A stretch of 10,840 bases of DNA from Pseudonocardiales bacterium (lineage in GTDB: Bacteria; Actinomycetota; Actinomycetes; Mycobacteriales; Jatrophihabitantaceae): NCBI GenBank assembly GCA_030840415.1, contig JAVEEO010000199.1:1-10840 (forward strand), in the 5' to 3' direction. The notes under the pieces were generated by a model. It did no database searches. It saw only the letters and a program-made list of their open reading frames with translations, and was not told where the DNA came from. Shown one piece after another: positions 1 to 6,192 of the stretch. The position numbers and the translations under genes are program-made. Numbering within the stretch: the stretch's first letter is position 1; each line of letters opens with the position of its first letter.

Positions 1-1671
1 CGACCCGCGGGTGACCACTTCCGCACGCCGGGAGAGGTCGCCAACCAGCTCAGCAGCGACGAGTTCCGGCTGTACGAGTTGATCTGGCAGCGCACCCTGG
101 CCTCGCAGATGTCGGACGCGGTCGGCACCACCCTGTCGATCCGGCTGGCCGGCACCTCGGTGGCCGGCGAGCGGGCCGAGTTCGCGACCTCCGGGCGCAC
201 CATCACCTTCCCCGGCTTTCTGCGCGCCTATGTGGAAGACATGGACGAGGACTCCTCCGGCTCGGTCGGCTCGGGTGATTCCGGCCGCGACGACAGCGAG
301 AAGCGGCTGCCGCAGCTGAGCCGGGGCGACGGGCTCGGGGTGCGCTCGCTGGAGCCGACCGGGCACTCCACCAGCCCGCCGGCCCGCTACACCGAGGCCT
401 CGCTGGTCAAGGCCATGGAGGAGCTCGGCATCGGCCGGCCGTCCACCTACGCCTCGATCATGCAGACCATCCAGGACCGCGGCTACGTGTGGAAGAAGGG
501 TTCGGCGCTGGTGCCGTCCTGGGTGGCCTTCGCGGTGGTCGGCCTGCTGGAGGGGCACTTCGGACGGCTGGTCGACTACGGCTTCACCGCCTCGGTGGAG
601 AACGACCTGGACTCCATCGCCGGCGGCACCACCTCCCGGGTGGACTGGCTTCGCCGGTTCTACTTCGGGGCCGGCGACGGGGAGCTGGGTGCCGATGCCG
701 ATCACGCCGATAAGGTTGATAAGGGCCGGATCTCGGCGCAGGGCGGGCTGAAGAAGCTGATCGCCGAGCGGCTGGAGGACATCGACGCCCGGGGCGTGAA
801 CTCGCTCCAGCTGTTCGGCCCGGACAGCGACGTCGTGGTGCGGGTCGGGCGCTACGGGCCCTACGTCCAGCAGGGCGGCCCGGAATCCGAGCGGCGTGCT
901 TCGGTGCCCGAGGACCTGCCCCCGGACGAGCTCACCCCGGACAAGGTCGAGGAGCTGCTGTCGGCACCGTCCGGCGACTACACCATCGGGGTCGACCTGG
1001 AGACCGGTCGCGAGATCACCGGCAAGAACGGCCGGTTCGGCCCGTACGTGACCGACGGCGAGCGCACCGCCTCGCTGTTCAAGAACATGTCCCTGGAAAC
1101 CCTGACCCTGGACGACGCCGCCCGGCTGCTGACGCTGCCCCGGGTGGTCGGCGTCGACCCGGCGGCCGAGGACGCTGGTGGTTCCAAAGGCGGCGCCGAA
1201 ATCACCGCGCAGAACGGCCGGTACGGGCCCTACATCAAGCGCGGCACCGATTCGCGGTCCCTGGAGTCGGAGGAGCAGCTGTTCACCGTCACCCTGGACG
1301 AGGCGCTGGCCATCTTCGCCCAGCCCAAGCTGCGGGGCCGGCGGGCTGCCGCCGCGCCGCCGCTGAAGGAGCTGGGGGTGGACCCGGTCTCGCAGAGGCC
1401 GATGGTGGTCAAGGACGGCCGGTTCGGCCCGTACGTCACCGACGGCGAGACCAACGCCTCGCTGCGCCGCGACGACTCGGTGGAGGCGCTGACCGACGAG
1501 CGGGCCGCCGAGCTGCTGGCCGACCGGCGGGCTCGTGGGCCGGTGAAGAAGGCAACCCGGAAGGCCGCCGCGAAGAAGGCGCCGGCCAAGAAGACGGCCG
1601 CCAAGAAGACCGCTACCAAGACCGTCGCGAAAAAGGCTCCGGCCAAGAAGGTTGCAGCCAAGAAGGCCTGA
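1..1671 (+). CDS. topA: DNA topoisomerase I (type IA), C-terminal part, 5' truncated by the window
   Basis: Type IA topoisomerase that relaxes negatively supercoiled DNA through a transient 5'-phosphotyrosyl break. The frame is open from base 1 and gives 556 residues. It begins at an RPAGDHF segment, which in the family follows shortly after the active-site tyrosine, so that tyrosine and the TOPRIM domain lie upstream of the window. The remaining catalytic core is recognisable by LTEASLVKAMEELGIGRPSTYASI-like sequence (about residues 130-155, here YTEASLVKAMEELGIGRPS). Four C-terminal Topo_C-type repeats follow, each with a GR[YF]GPY core, at about residues 283, 344, 406 and 473. From residue 516 the protein ends in a Lys/Ala/Pro tail of KKA-like units; comparable basic tails in mycobacterial and Streptomyces enzymes bind DNA and support processivity. 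Actinobacterial TopA is about 930 residues, so some 380 are missing. Internal TTG and GTG codons near the window start are not real starts. Confidence 0.97.
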   Translation, partial: RPAGDHFRTPGEVANQLSSDEFRLYELIWQRTLASQMSDAVGTTLSIRLAGTSVAGERAEFATSGRTITFPGFLRAYVEDMDEDSSGSVGSGDSGRDDSEKRLPQLSRGDGLGVRSLEPTGHSTSPPARYTEASLVKAMEELGIGRPSTYASIMQTIQDRGYVWKKGSALVPSWVAFAVVGLLEGHFGRLVDYGFTASVENDLDSIAGGTTSRVDWLRRFYFGAGDGELGADADHADKVDKGRISAQGGLKKLIAERLEDIDARGVNSLQLFGPDSDVVVRVGRYGPYVQQGGPESERRASVPEDLPPDELTPDKVEELLSAPSGDYTIGVDLETGREITGKNGRFGPYVTDGERTASLFKNMSLETLTLDDAARLLTLPRVVGVDPAAEDAGGSKGGAEITAQNGRYGPYIKRGTDSRSLESEEQLFTVTLDEALAIFAQPKLRGRRAAAAPPLKELGVDPVSQRPMVVKDGRFGPYVTDGETNASLRRDDSVEALTDERAAELLADRRARGPVKKATRKAAAKKAPAKKTAAKKTATKTVAKKAPAKKVAAKKA

Positions 1672-1672
1672 C

Positions 1673-1716
1673 ATCTTCATCGCCGCTGGTGATCTTCGCC
1701 GCCGCTGGTGATCTTC
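1673..1716 (+). repeat. 19-bp tandem repeat just after topA (two copies plus a partial third)
   Basis: Two 19-bp units start at 1673 and 1692. Both read ATCTTC, two variable bases, then CGCCGCTGGTG, and differ only at those two bases (AT versus GC). A third ATCTTC at 1711-1716 keeps the 19-bp phase and leads into the left arm of the inverted repeat. The array starts one base after the topA stop codon. Its role is unknown; it could be replication slippage or a set of alternative hairpin arms. Confidence 0.75.
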
Positions 1717-1758
1717 ATTGAATTCGACTGCCCTGGCGACCGGAATCGATGAAGATCA
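1709..1758 (+). terminator. Long inverted repeat downstream of topA, possible transcription terminator or mRNA-end hairpin
   Basis: The left arm TGATCTTCAT (1709-1718) is perfectly complementary to ATGAAGATCA (1749-1758). The stem extends inward to 1725 and 1743 with one G-T wobble and one bulged A, giving about 16 pairs around a 17-nt loop. No T-run follows the right arm, so a classical intrinsic terminator is not clear, although U-tract-poor terminators are common in actinobacteria. The upstream copy ATCTTCATCG (1673-1682) also pairs perfectly with CGATGAAGAT (1747-1756), so two mutually exclusive hairpins are possible. Confidence 0.5.
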
Positions 1759-1793
1759 ACAGGCCACACCTCCGGGTGGGGCACACTGGGAGC

Positions 1794-2264
1794 ATGGCCC
1801 GCTATCACGAGATGACGCTGTCCGGCACGGTCGGACGGGGCCAGGCGGCGTTCGACTCGGCGTCGGCGGCGGTGCTGAGCCTGCGGATGCACCGCAAGGC
1901 CGGCGTGCGGATGACCATGCCGGGCGACACCGTCCGGGTCGGCGACGTGGTCCGGATCGCCTTCGGTATCGGGCCGGTGGCGATCCACGGCTCGTGCGAC
2001 GTGGTGTGGGTGGCCGACGAGCCGCGCCGGCGTGGCTTCCGCTACAAGACCAGGCCCGATCATCCCGAGGACGGCGAGGAGAGCTTCGTCGTCGACTGGG
2101 CCGGCAACGACGAGGTGATCGTGACGATCTCCTCGCGAGCCCGTCCGCAGATGCTGATCATGAAGCTCGCCGGCCCGCTCGGCCGGCTCGGCGCGGTGCT
2201 GGTCAACCGGCGCTACCGGTGGGCGCTGCGCAAGATCGTGGCCAGCGAGACCGGCACCGGCTGA
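1794..2264 (+). CDS. DUF1990-family protein, function unknown
   Basis: A 156-residue protein with the features of DUF1990: an N-terminal GxGxAxFDxA segment, RMHRKAG at about residues 31-37, a central DEPRRRGFRYKTRPDHPEDGEESF stretch (key parts DEPRRRGF, HPEDGEESF) and a C-terminal RPxxxxxKLAGPLGRL...RRYRWAL region. No signal peptide or membrane segment is seen, so it is probably cytosolic. DUF1990 has no assigned reaction. The start at 1794 is preferred because the family alignment begins near MARYHEM and a -10-like CACACT lies 6 nt upstream, as in leaderless actinobacterial genes. An in-frame ATG at 1749 would add 15 residues but lies inside the hairpin arm after topA. The gene stands alone and converges on the VOC gene, with 20 nt between the stop codons. 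Confidence 0.8.
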   Translation: MARYHEMTLSGTVGRGQAAFDSASAAVLSLRMHRKAGVRMTMPGDTVRVGDVVRIAFGIGPVAIHGSCDVVWVADEPRRRGFRYKTRPDHPEDGEESFVVDWAGNDEVIVTISSRARPQMLIMKLAGPLGRLGAVLVNRRYRWALRKIVASETGTG

Positions 2265-2284
2265 GCCGAGTCCAGGGGGCGCGC

Positions 2285-2644
2285 TCAGGCCTGCTGGAAC
2301 TCGATCCGGTTGCCGAACGGGTCGAAGGTGTGCAAGCGCCGCACCCCGGGAATCTCGCCGTCGGCCCGCACGCACTCGTGGCCGGCCGCCACCAGCCGAT
2401 CGGCAAGCTCGTCCAAGTAAGACACCAGGAACGCCGGATGCGCCTTGCGAGCGGGGGAGAACGGCTCCTCGACGCCCAGGTGCAGCACGGCGCTGCCGGC
2501 GGTCAACCAGCAGCCGCCCCGCACCGCCAGCGCCGCCGGCTTGGCCACCTCGGTCATGCTCAGGACGCCCGAGTAGAAGGCCCGCGCGGCGTCCTCACAA
2601 CCGGCGGGGATGGCCACCTGCACGTGGTCCAGTCCGAGGATCAC
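2285..2644 (-). CDS. VOC-superfamily (glyoxalase / fosfomycin-resistance fold) protein
   Basis: A 119-residue single-domain vicinal-oxygen-chelate protein. Candidate metal ligands are in the expected places: H7 in LDHVQVA, H69 in KAHPAFLV and E115 in GNRIEF, the His-His-Glu pattern of FosA-like and glyoxalase-like members. The FDPFGNRIEF ending is typical of the family. The substrate cannot be read from sequence; a dioxygenase, isomerase, thiol-transfer or binding role are all possible. The start is GTG at 2644: it overlaps the stop of the methyltransferase gene (GTGA) and has GGAGG 7 nt upstream, which strongly supports this start over longer readings of the same frame. Translational coupling to the methyltransferase gene is expected, so it probably shares that promoter and its MarR-type control. 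That would suggest a related substrate or the same stress response, but this is inference. Confidence 0.88.
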   Translation of the reverse strand: MILGLDHVQVAIPAGCEDAARAFYSGVLSMTEVAKPAALAVRGGCWLTAGSAVLHLGVEEPFSPARKAHPAFLVSYLDELADRLVAAGHECVRADGEIPGVRRLHTFDPFGNRIEFQQA

Positions 2645-3429
2645 GGCGTCGCCTCCGAAAGAGCCGGCTTGTGGGCGACGACGAAGGTCCGCAGGAACGC
2701 GAACACCGTCCCGAACGGCCGCTCCGGATAGGCCTGCCGCAGCGATTCGGCGTACTCGGCAGAGAACTCGGCCGCCTCGTCGGGGGACAGCGCGGCCAGC
2801 ACCGGCCGCAGCCCGGTGCCGCGCACCCACTCCAGCACCGGGTCCGGCCCGGTCAGCACGTGCAGGTAGGACGTCTGCCAGGCGTTCACCCGCAGCCCGG
2901 CGCCGGCCAGCAGCGCCAGGTACTCGGCTGGTTCGGCCACCGCGTCCGAGTGCCGCAGCACGCCGGCCAACCGCTCCCGCCAGCGAACCGAGGCCGCCAG
3001 TTCGCGCATCAGCCAGTGCGACGGCGAACCGAAGTTGGCCGGCACCTGAAAGGCCAGCCAGCCGTCGGGATTGAGCTCGTCCGCCCACCGGAGCAGCAAT
3101 TCCTGGTGCCCGGGCACCCACTGCAGCAGGGCGTTGCTGATCAGCACGTCCACCCCGGTGGCGTCGAACTCGGCGGCATCGGCCAACTCGAAGATCAGCT
3201 GGTCGCCCGTTCCGGCGTCGGCCTGCGCGATCATCTCGGCCGAGGCGTCCACGCCGCGGACGGTGGCAGCCGGCCAGCGCTGGACCAGCGTCGCGGTCAG
3301 CTCACCCGACCCGCAGCCCAGATCGACGATCAGGCCGGGATCGGCAGCCGAGATCTGGCCGGTCAGGTCGAAGAACGGCCGGCTGCGCTCGTCGCTGAAC
3401 CTCGCGTACTGCGCCGGATCCCATCGCAT
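2641..3429 (-). CDS. tam: Trans-aconitate 2-methyltransferase
   Basis: A 262-residue SAM-dependent class I methyltransferase that is expected to methylate trans-aconitate, an inhibitory isomer formed from cis-aconitate, and so relieve aconitase inhibition. It begins MRWDPAQYARFSDERSRPF, the hallmark Tam N-terminus ([DN]P..Y..F...RSRP). The SAM-binding motif I, VDLGCGSGELT, is at 35-45, with GVDAS at 59-63 closing the adenosine pocket. The family signatures SNALLQWVP (about 98-106) and VPANFGSPSHWLMRE (about 129-143) follow. Full length compares well with E. coli Tam (about 250). The ATG at 3429 has GAGGAG 5 nt upstream. It is the first gene of a leftward pair with the VOC gene and is divergent from a MarR-family gene, with paired operator-like sites between. 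This genomic layout supports the assignment independently. Confidence 0.92.
   Translation of the reverse strand: MRWDPAQYARFSDERSRPFFDLTGQISAADPGLIVDLGCGSGELTATLVQRWPAATVRGVDASAEMIAQADAGTGDQLIFELADAAEFDATGVDVLISNALLQWVPGHQELLLRWADELNPDGWLAFQVPANFGSPSHWLMRELAASVRWRERLAGVLRHSDAVAEPAEYLALLAGAGLRVNAWQTSYLHVLTGPDPVLEWVRGTGLRPVLAALSPDEAAEFSAEYAESLRQAYPERPFGTVFAFLRTFVVAHKPALSEATP
2652..2656 (-). promoter_or_regulatory. Ribosome-binding site that fixes the VOC gene start
   Basis: GGAGG on the minus strand lies within the last codons of tam, 7 nt upstream of the GTG at 2644. Together with the GTGA stop-start overlap it supports 2644 as the true start and suggests coupled translation. Confidence 0.75.
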
Positions 3430-3457
3430 CGCCGCTCCTCATCCCGAGAAAGAATCA

Positions 3458-3472
3458 CTTGACATCAAGAGA
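3458..3472. promoter_or_regulatory. MarR-type operator site 1 (CTTGACATCAAG)
   Basis: CTTGA-CA-TCAAG is an interrupted palindrome with perfect 5-bp half-sites, followed by AGA. It lies in the tam/marR divergent gap, tam-proximal, 28 bp upstream of the tam start. Palindromes of this size are typical binding sites for dimeric MarR-family repressors. A transcript from the tam promoter would start near or across this site. Confidence 0.8.
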
Positions 3473-3478
3473 CTATCC

Positions 3479-3493
3479 CTTGATGTCAAGAGA
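3479..3493. promoter_or_regulatory. MarR-type operator site 2 (CTTGATGTCAAG)
   Basis: The second copy, CTTGA-TG-TCAAG followed by AGA, starts exactly 21 bp after the first, two helical turns, so two dimers would sit on the same DNA face. The two 12-mers are exact reverse complements of each other. This copy overlaps the probable -35 element of the MarR gene (TTGATG, 3480-3485) on the plus strand and a TTGACA hexamer (3489-3484) on the minus strand, so binding would be expected to block transcription. Confidence 0.8.
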
Positions 3494-3506
3494 TCTGGGC
3501 TATCCT
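3480..3506 (+). promoter_or_regulatory. Promoter of the MarR-family gene (leaderless)
   Basis: A -10-like TATCCT (3501-3506) follows TTGATG (3480-3485) with a 15-bp spacer. Transcription would start about 7 nt downstream, at or next to the ATG at 3514, which lacks a Shine-Dalgarno sequence. A leaderless mRNA is therefore likely. The spacer is short, so the -35 assignment is less certain than the -10. Confidence 0.55.
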
Positions 3507-3513
3507 GCCGACC

Positions 3514-4005
3514 ATGGCCGACGAGGTGGACGCGATCGCCGCCGCCTGGCTGGCCGAGCGTCCGGATCTGGACGTGCAGCCGCTGCACATCCTCAGTCGG
3601 ATCAGCCGGCTGGCCCAGCTGCTCGACGAGCGGCGGGCCCAAGCCTTCGCCGAACACGGACTGGCCGGCCACGAGTTCGACGTGCTGGCCGCGCTGCGCC
3701 GTTCCGGGCCACCCTACGAACGCACTCCCGGCCAGCTGATCGAGGCCACCCATGTCACCTCCGGCACCATGACCAACCGGCTGGACCGGCTCGCCGACCG
3801 GAACCTGATCGTCCGCAAGGCACATCCCGAGGACGGCCGGCAGTCGCTGGTCCGGCTGACCCCACTCGGCAGGCGTCGAGTGGACGCGGCCCTGGAAACG
3901 CTGTTGGCTTCCGAACGGGCGTTGCTCGACGGGCTGTCCGCGGCGCAGCGCGGGTCGCTGGCCGCCGGCCTGCGCCGATTGCTGCACACCCTGGCCGATA
4001 GCTGA
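3514..4005 (+). CDS. tamR: MarR-family transcriptional regulator, TamR-like
   Basis: A 163-residue winged-helix MarR protein, expected to bind DNA as a dimer. Helices for dimerisation lie at both ends (about 15-50 and 130-163). The winged helix runs from about residue 50: an FDVLAALRRSG helix, a recognition-helix region GQLIEATHVTSGTMTNRLDRL (key residues HVTSGTMTNRLDRL, about 80-93) and a wing RKAHPEDGRQSLVRLTPLG (about 102-120). The DxR motif of the MarR wing is present as EDGRQ. It is divergent from tam. In Streptomyces, TamR is a MarR protein placed in the same way; it represses tam and itself and is released by trans-aconitate and related tricarboxylates. The gene name here rests on that synteny plus the paired operator sites, not on identified ligand residues, so the family call is firm and the ligand is inferred. 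Confidence 0.85.
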   Translation: MADEVDAIAAAWLAERPDLDVQPLHILSRISRLAQLLDERRAQAFAEHGLAGHEFDVLAALRRSGPPYERTPGQLIEATHVTSGTMTNRLDRLADRNLIVRKAHPEDGRQSLVRLTPLGRRRVDAALETLLASERALLDGLSAAQRGSLAAGLRRLLHTLADS

Positions 4006-4036
4006 GAACACCCGGTCGCCGCAGCACCGGAACGAC

Positions 4037-4048
4037 CGGCCCGGGCCG
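4037..4048. terminator. Perfect GC palindrome after the MarR gene, possible terminator
   Basis: CGGCCCGGGCCG (12 bp) is a perfect palindrome 31 nt past the MarR stop codon. As RNA it would need a few loop bases, leaving only a 4-bp stem, and no T-run follows. It immediately precedes the -10-like element of the next gene, so it could equally be a regulator site or chance in GC-rich DNA. Confidence 0.25.
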
Positions 4049-4049
4049 A

Positions 4050-4055
4050 TAGGCT
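4050..4055 (+). promoter_or_regulatory. -10 promoter element for the MFS-tmk / holB run
   Basis: TAGGCT matches the actinobacterial TANNNT -10 pattern. A transcript would start near 4062, leaving about 27 nt before the AGGAG-linked ATC at 4090 or about 79 nt before the ATG at 4141. No convincing -35 is visible 16-18 bp upstream. Confidence 0.45.
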
Positions 4056-4078
4056 GGGGCCGCCGAGCACGAGTGACC

Positions 4079-4083
4079 AGGAG
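4079..4083 (+). promoter_or_regulatory. AGGAG ribosome-binding site with no ATG/GTG/TTG at the right distance in frame
   Basis: AGGAG is the only good Shine-Dalgarno sequence ahead of the MFS-kinase frame. Six bases downstream, in frame and with no stop in between, is ATC at 4090. The in-frame TGA at 4084-4086 limits the gene to starts at 4087 or later. The first conventional start, ATG at 4141, is 57 nt away and has no ribosome-binding site of its own. Confidence 0.55.
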
Positions 4084-4140
4084 TGAGCCATCCCCGCCGA
4101 ACCAGCCACAGCCGCCGGTCGCAGCAGCGACGCCAGCGCG

Positions 4141-6192
4141 ATGGTGTCGGGCTCCGGCGTGATCCGGGGCGTGCTGCGCACCACCGCCTTCCGCCGGCTC
4201 TGGTACTGCACCGGGCTGTCCAGCCTCGGTGACTGGCTGGGGCTGCTGGCCACCACCGCGCTGGCCACCCAGCTCGCCACCGGCTACCAGGCGCAGAACT
4301 ACGCGCTGGGCGGCGTGCTGGTCGTCCGGCTGCTGCCCTCGGCCATCCTCGGGCCGCTGGCCGGTGCCTTCGCCGACCGGTTCGACCGGCGCTACACGAT
4401 GGTCGTCACCGATCTGTTGCGGTTCGTGCTGTTCCTGGCCATCCCGATCTTCTCGACGCTGCCGGTGCTCTACATCGCCACCTTCCTGATCGAGTGCATC
4501 GGGCTGTTCTGGAACCCGGCCAAGGACGCCTCGGTGCCCAACCTGGTACGCCGCGACCAGTTGGAGGCCGCCAACCAGCTGAGCCTGATCACCACCTACG
4601 GACTGACCCCGGTGCTGGCCGCGGCGCTGTTCAGCATGCTGGCGCTGATCTCGGGACGCTTCAGCTTCCTCGGCACCCACCAGGTCGACCTGGCGCTGTA
4701 CTTCAACGCCGCCACCTTCGCCGTCGGCGCGCTGACCGTGCTGTTCATCTCCCAGATCTCCGGTCACCGTGGCAGCGGCCCGCGCGGCAGCCAGCCGAGC
4801 CTGTGGGCGATGCTGGCCGAGGGAGCCCAGTTCGTCCGGACCACCGGCCTGCTGCGTGGGCTGATCCTGGGCATCCTCGGCGCGTTCGCGGCCGGCGGCG
4901 CGGTGGTCGGTGCCGGCAAGACCTACGTCCGCAGCCTCGGCGGCGGCGACGCGGCCTACGGCGTGCTGTTCGGAACGGTGTTCGTCGGCCTGGGGCTGGG
5001 CATGGCGCTGGGACCCAGGGTGGCCCGCGAGGTCTCGCGCCGCCGGGTGTTCGGGCTGGCCATCGTGCTGGCCGGCAGCTGCCTGGCGCTGATGGCGGTG
5101 ATGCCGCACGTGGTGCTGGCCATGATCATGGTGCTCGGGGTCGGCTTCGGAGCCGGCGTCGGCTACCTGGCCGGCATCACGCTGCTGGGCTCGGAGATCG
5201 CCGACGACATGCGCGGGCGGATCTTCGCCTTCATCCAGTCCATGGTGCGGGTGGTGATGATCCTCGCGCTGGCGGCGGTGCCGGTGCTGGTCGGCACGAT
5301 CGGCCAGCGGCGGTTGCCCGGCACCGATGGCACCATCGACGGCACCCGGATCGTGCTGCTGGGCGCCGGGCTGCTGGCCGTGGTGACCGGGGTGCTGGCC
5401 TACCGGATGATGGACGAGCGCGGCAGCGTGCCGGTGCTGGCCGACCTGATGACCTCGCTGCGCGGCGACTCCTCGGGCCGGCGGCGGCTGCAGTCCGGCG
5501 GCGTGCTGATCGCCTTCGAGGGCGGCGAGGGGGCCGGCAAGTCCAGCCAGATCACGCTGCTGGCCGACGCGGTGCGGGCCACCGGCCGCACCGTCGTGCT
5601 CACTCACGAGCCAGGTGCCACCGCCCTGGGACGGCAGATCCGCCGGCTGCTGCTGGACTCCGACGAGCCGATCGCGCCGGGGGCCGAGGCGCTGCTGTTC
5701 GCCGCCGACCGGGCCCAGCACGTCGCGACGGTGATCCGGCCCGCACTGGATCGCGGCGAGGTGGTGATCACCGACCGGTTCGTCGACTCCTCGCTGGCCT
5801 ACCAGGGCGCCGGCCGGACGCTGGCCGTGGAGGACGTCAAGCGGCTGTCGCGGTGGGCCACCGACGACCTGGTGCCCGATCTGACCGTGCTGCTCGACGT
5901 GCCGGCCGAGGTGGGGCTGGCCCGGGTGCGCCACCGGCAGGCCGGTCCTGAGGCCGGTGGGCTGGACCGGCTGGAGCGCGAGGCGCTGGACTTCCATGAC
6001 CGGGTGCGGGCCTGCTACCGGTCCTTGGCAGAATCGGACCCGCACCGCTACCTGGTGCTCGATGCCACCCGGTCGGTCGACGAGCTGGCGGTGGCCGTCC
6101 GGACCCGGGTGCTGGAGCTGCTGCCGGCGGGTCCGGCAGTACCGGTCGAGGCGGTTCGGCCTCGGCACGATGTCGCGGAGGCTGGCAAGTGA
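4141..6192 (+). CDS. tmk: MFS-type membrane domain fused to thymidylate kinase (dTMP kinase)
   Basis: A 683-residue bifunctional-looking protein. Residues about 15-425 are an MFS_3-like integral membrane domain with about ten to twelve hydrophobic helices and a motif-A-like loop, GAFADRFDRR (75-84). After a short linker, residues about 455-662 form a full-length Tmk domain, which phosphorylates dTMP to dTDP. It has the P-loop FEGGEGAGKSS (459-469, K467), EPGAT (490-494), the DRF motif at 545-547 in TDRFVDSSLAYQG, and the lid-region LDRLERE (608-614). All key Tmk residues are present, so the kinase should be active. The membrane half has no obvious substrate. Such fusions are known in Streptomyces and other actinobacteria. 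The start is uncertain: ATG 4141 has no ribosome-binding site, while ATC 4090 has one and would add 17 Ala/Pro/Ser-rich residues. The stop overlaps the holB start (GTGA), so it is the first gene of an operon. Confidence 0.93.
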   Translation: MVSGSGVIRGVLRTTAFRRLWYCTGLSSLGDWLGLLATTALATQLATGYQAQNYALGGVLVVRLLPSAILGPLAGAFADRFDRRYTMVVTDLLRFVLFLAIPIFSTLPVLYIATFLIECIGLFWNPAKDASVPNLVRRDQLEAANQLSLITTYGLTPVLAAALFSMLALISGRFSFLGTHQVDLALYFNAATFAVGALTVLFISQISGHRGSGPRGSQPSLWAMLAEGAQFVRTTGLLRGLILGILGAFAAGGAVVGAGKTYVRSLGGGDAAYGVLFGTVFVGLGLGMALGPRVAREVSRRRVFGLAIVLAGSCLALMAVMPHVVLAMIMVLGVGFGAGVGYLAGITLLGSEIADDMRGRIFAFIQSMVRVVMILALAAVPVLVGTIGQRRLPGTDGTIDGTRIVLLGAGLLAVVTGVLAYRMMDERGSVPVLADLMTSLRGDSSGRRRLQSGGVLIAFEGGEGAGKSSQITLLADAVRATGRTVVLTHEPGATALGRQIRRLLLDSDEPIAPGAEALLFAADRAQHVATVIRPALDRGEVVITDRFVDSSLAYQGAGRTLAVEDVKRLSRWATDDLVPDLTVLLDVPAEVGLARVRHRQAGPEAGGLDRLEREALDFHDRVRACYRSLAESDPHRYLVLDATRSVDELAVAVRTRVLELLPAGPAVPVEAVRPRHDVAEAGK

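Noticed and set aside
1546..1671. Lys/Ala repeats at the topA end as a possible mobile or CRISPR-like repeat
   Set aside because: The repeat is in frame and encodes the basic C-terminal tail normal for actinobacterial topoisomerase I.
1749..1793. Earlier ATG start for the DUF1990 gene
   Set aside because: It lies in the right arm of the post-topA hairpin, has no ribosome-binding site and adds residues outside the family domain. The 1794 start is better placed, though not proven.
2645..3121. Upstream extension of the VOC frame through tam
   Set aside because: The extension is low-complexity Arg/Ala/Gly sequence inside tam. The GTG at 2644, with GGAGG and the stop-start overlap, defines the real start.
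4071..4086. Doubled GAGTGA before the MFS-kinase gene as a regulatory repeat
   Set aside because: Only six bases are shared, with no symmetry; the second copy simply overlaps the ribosome-binding site.
3439..6168. Minus-strand open frame of 909 codons opposite the MarR and MFS-kinase genes
   Set aside because: Its translation is dominated by Gly, His, Gln, Arg and Pro without domains, and it lies antisense to two clear genes. It is a codon-bias shadow of GC-rich coding DNA.
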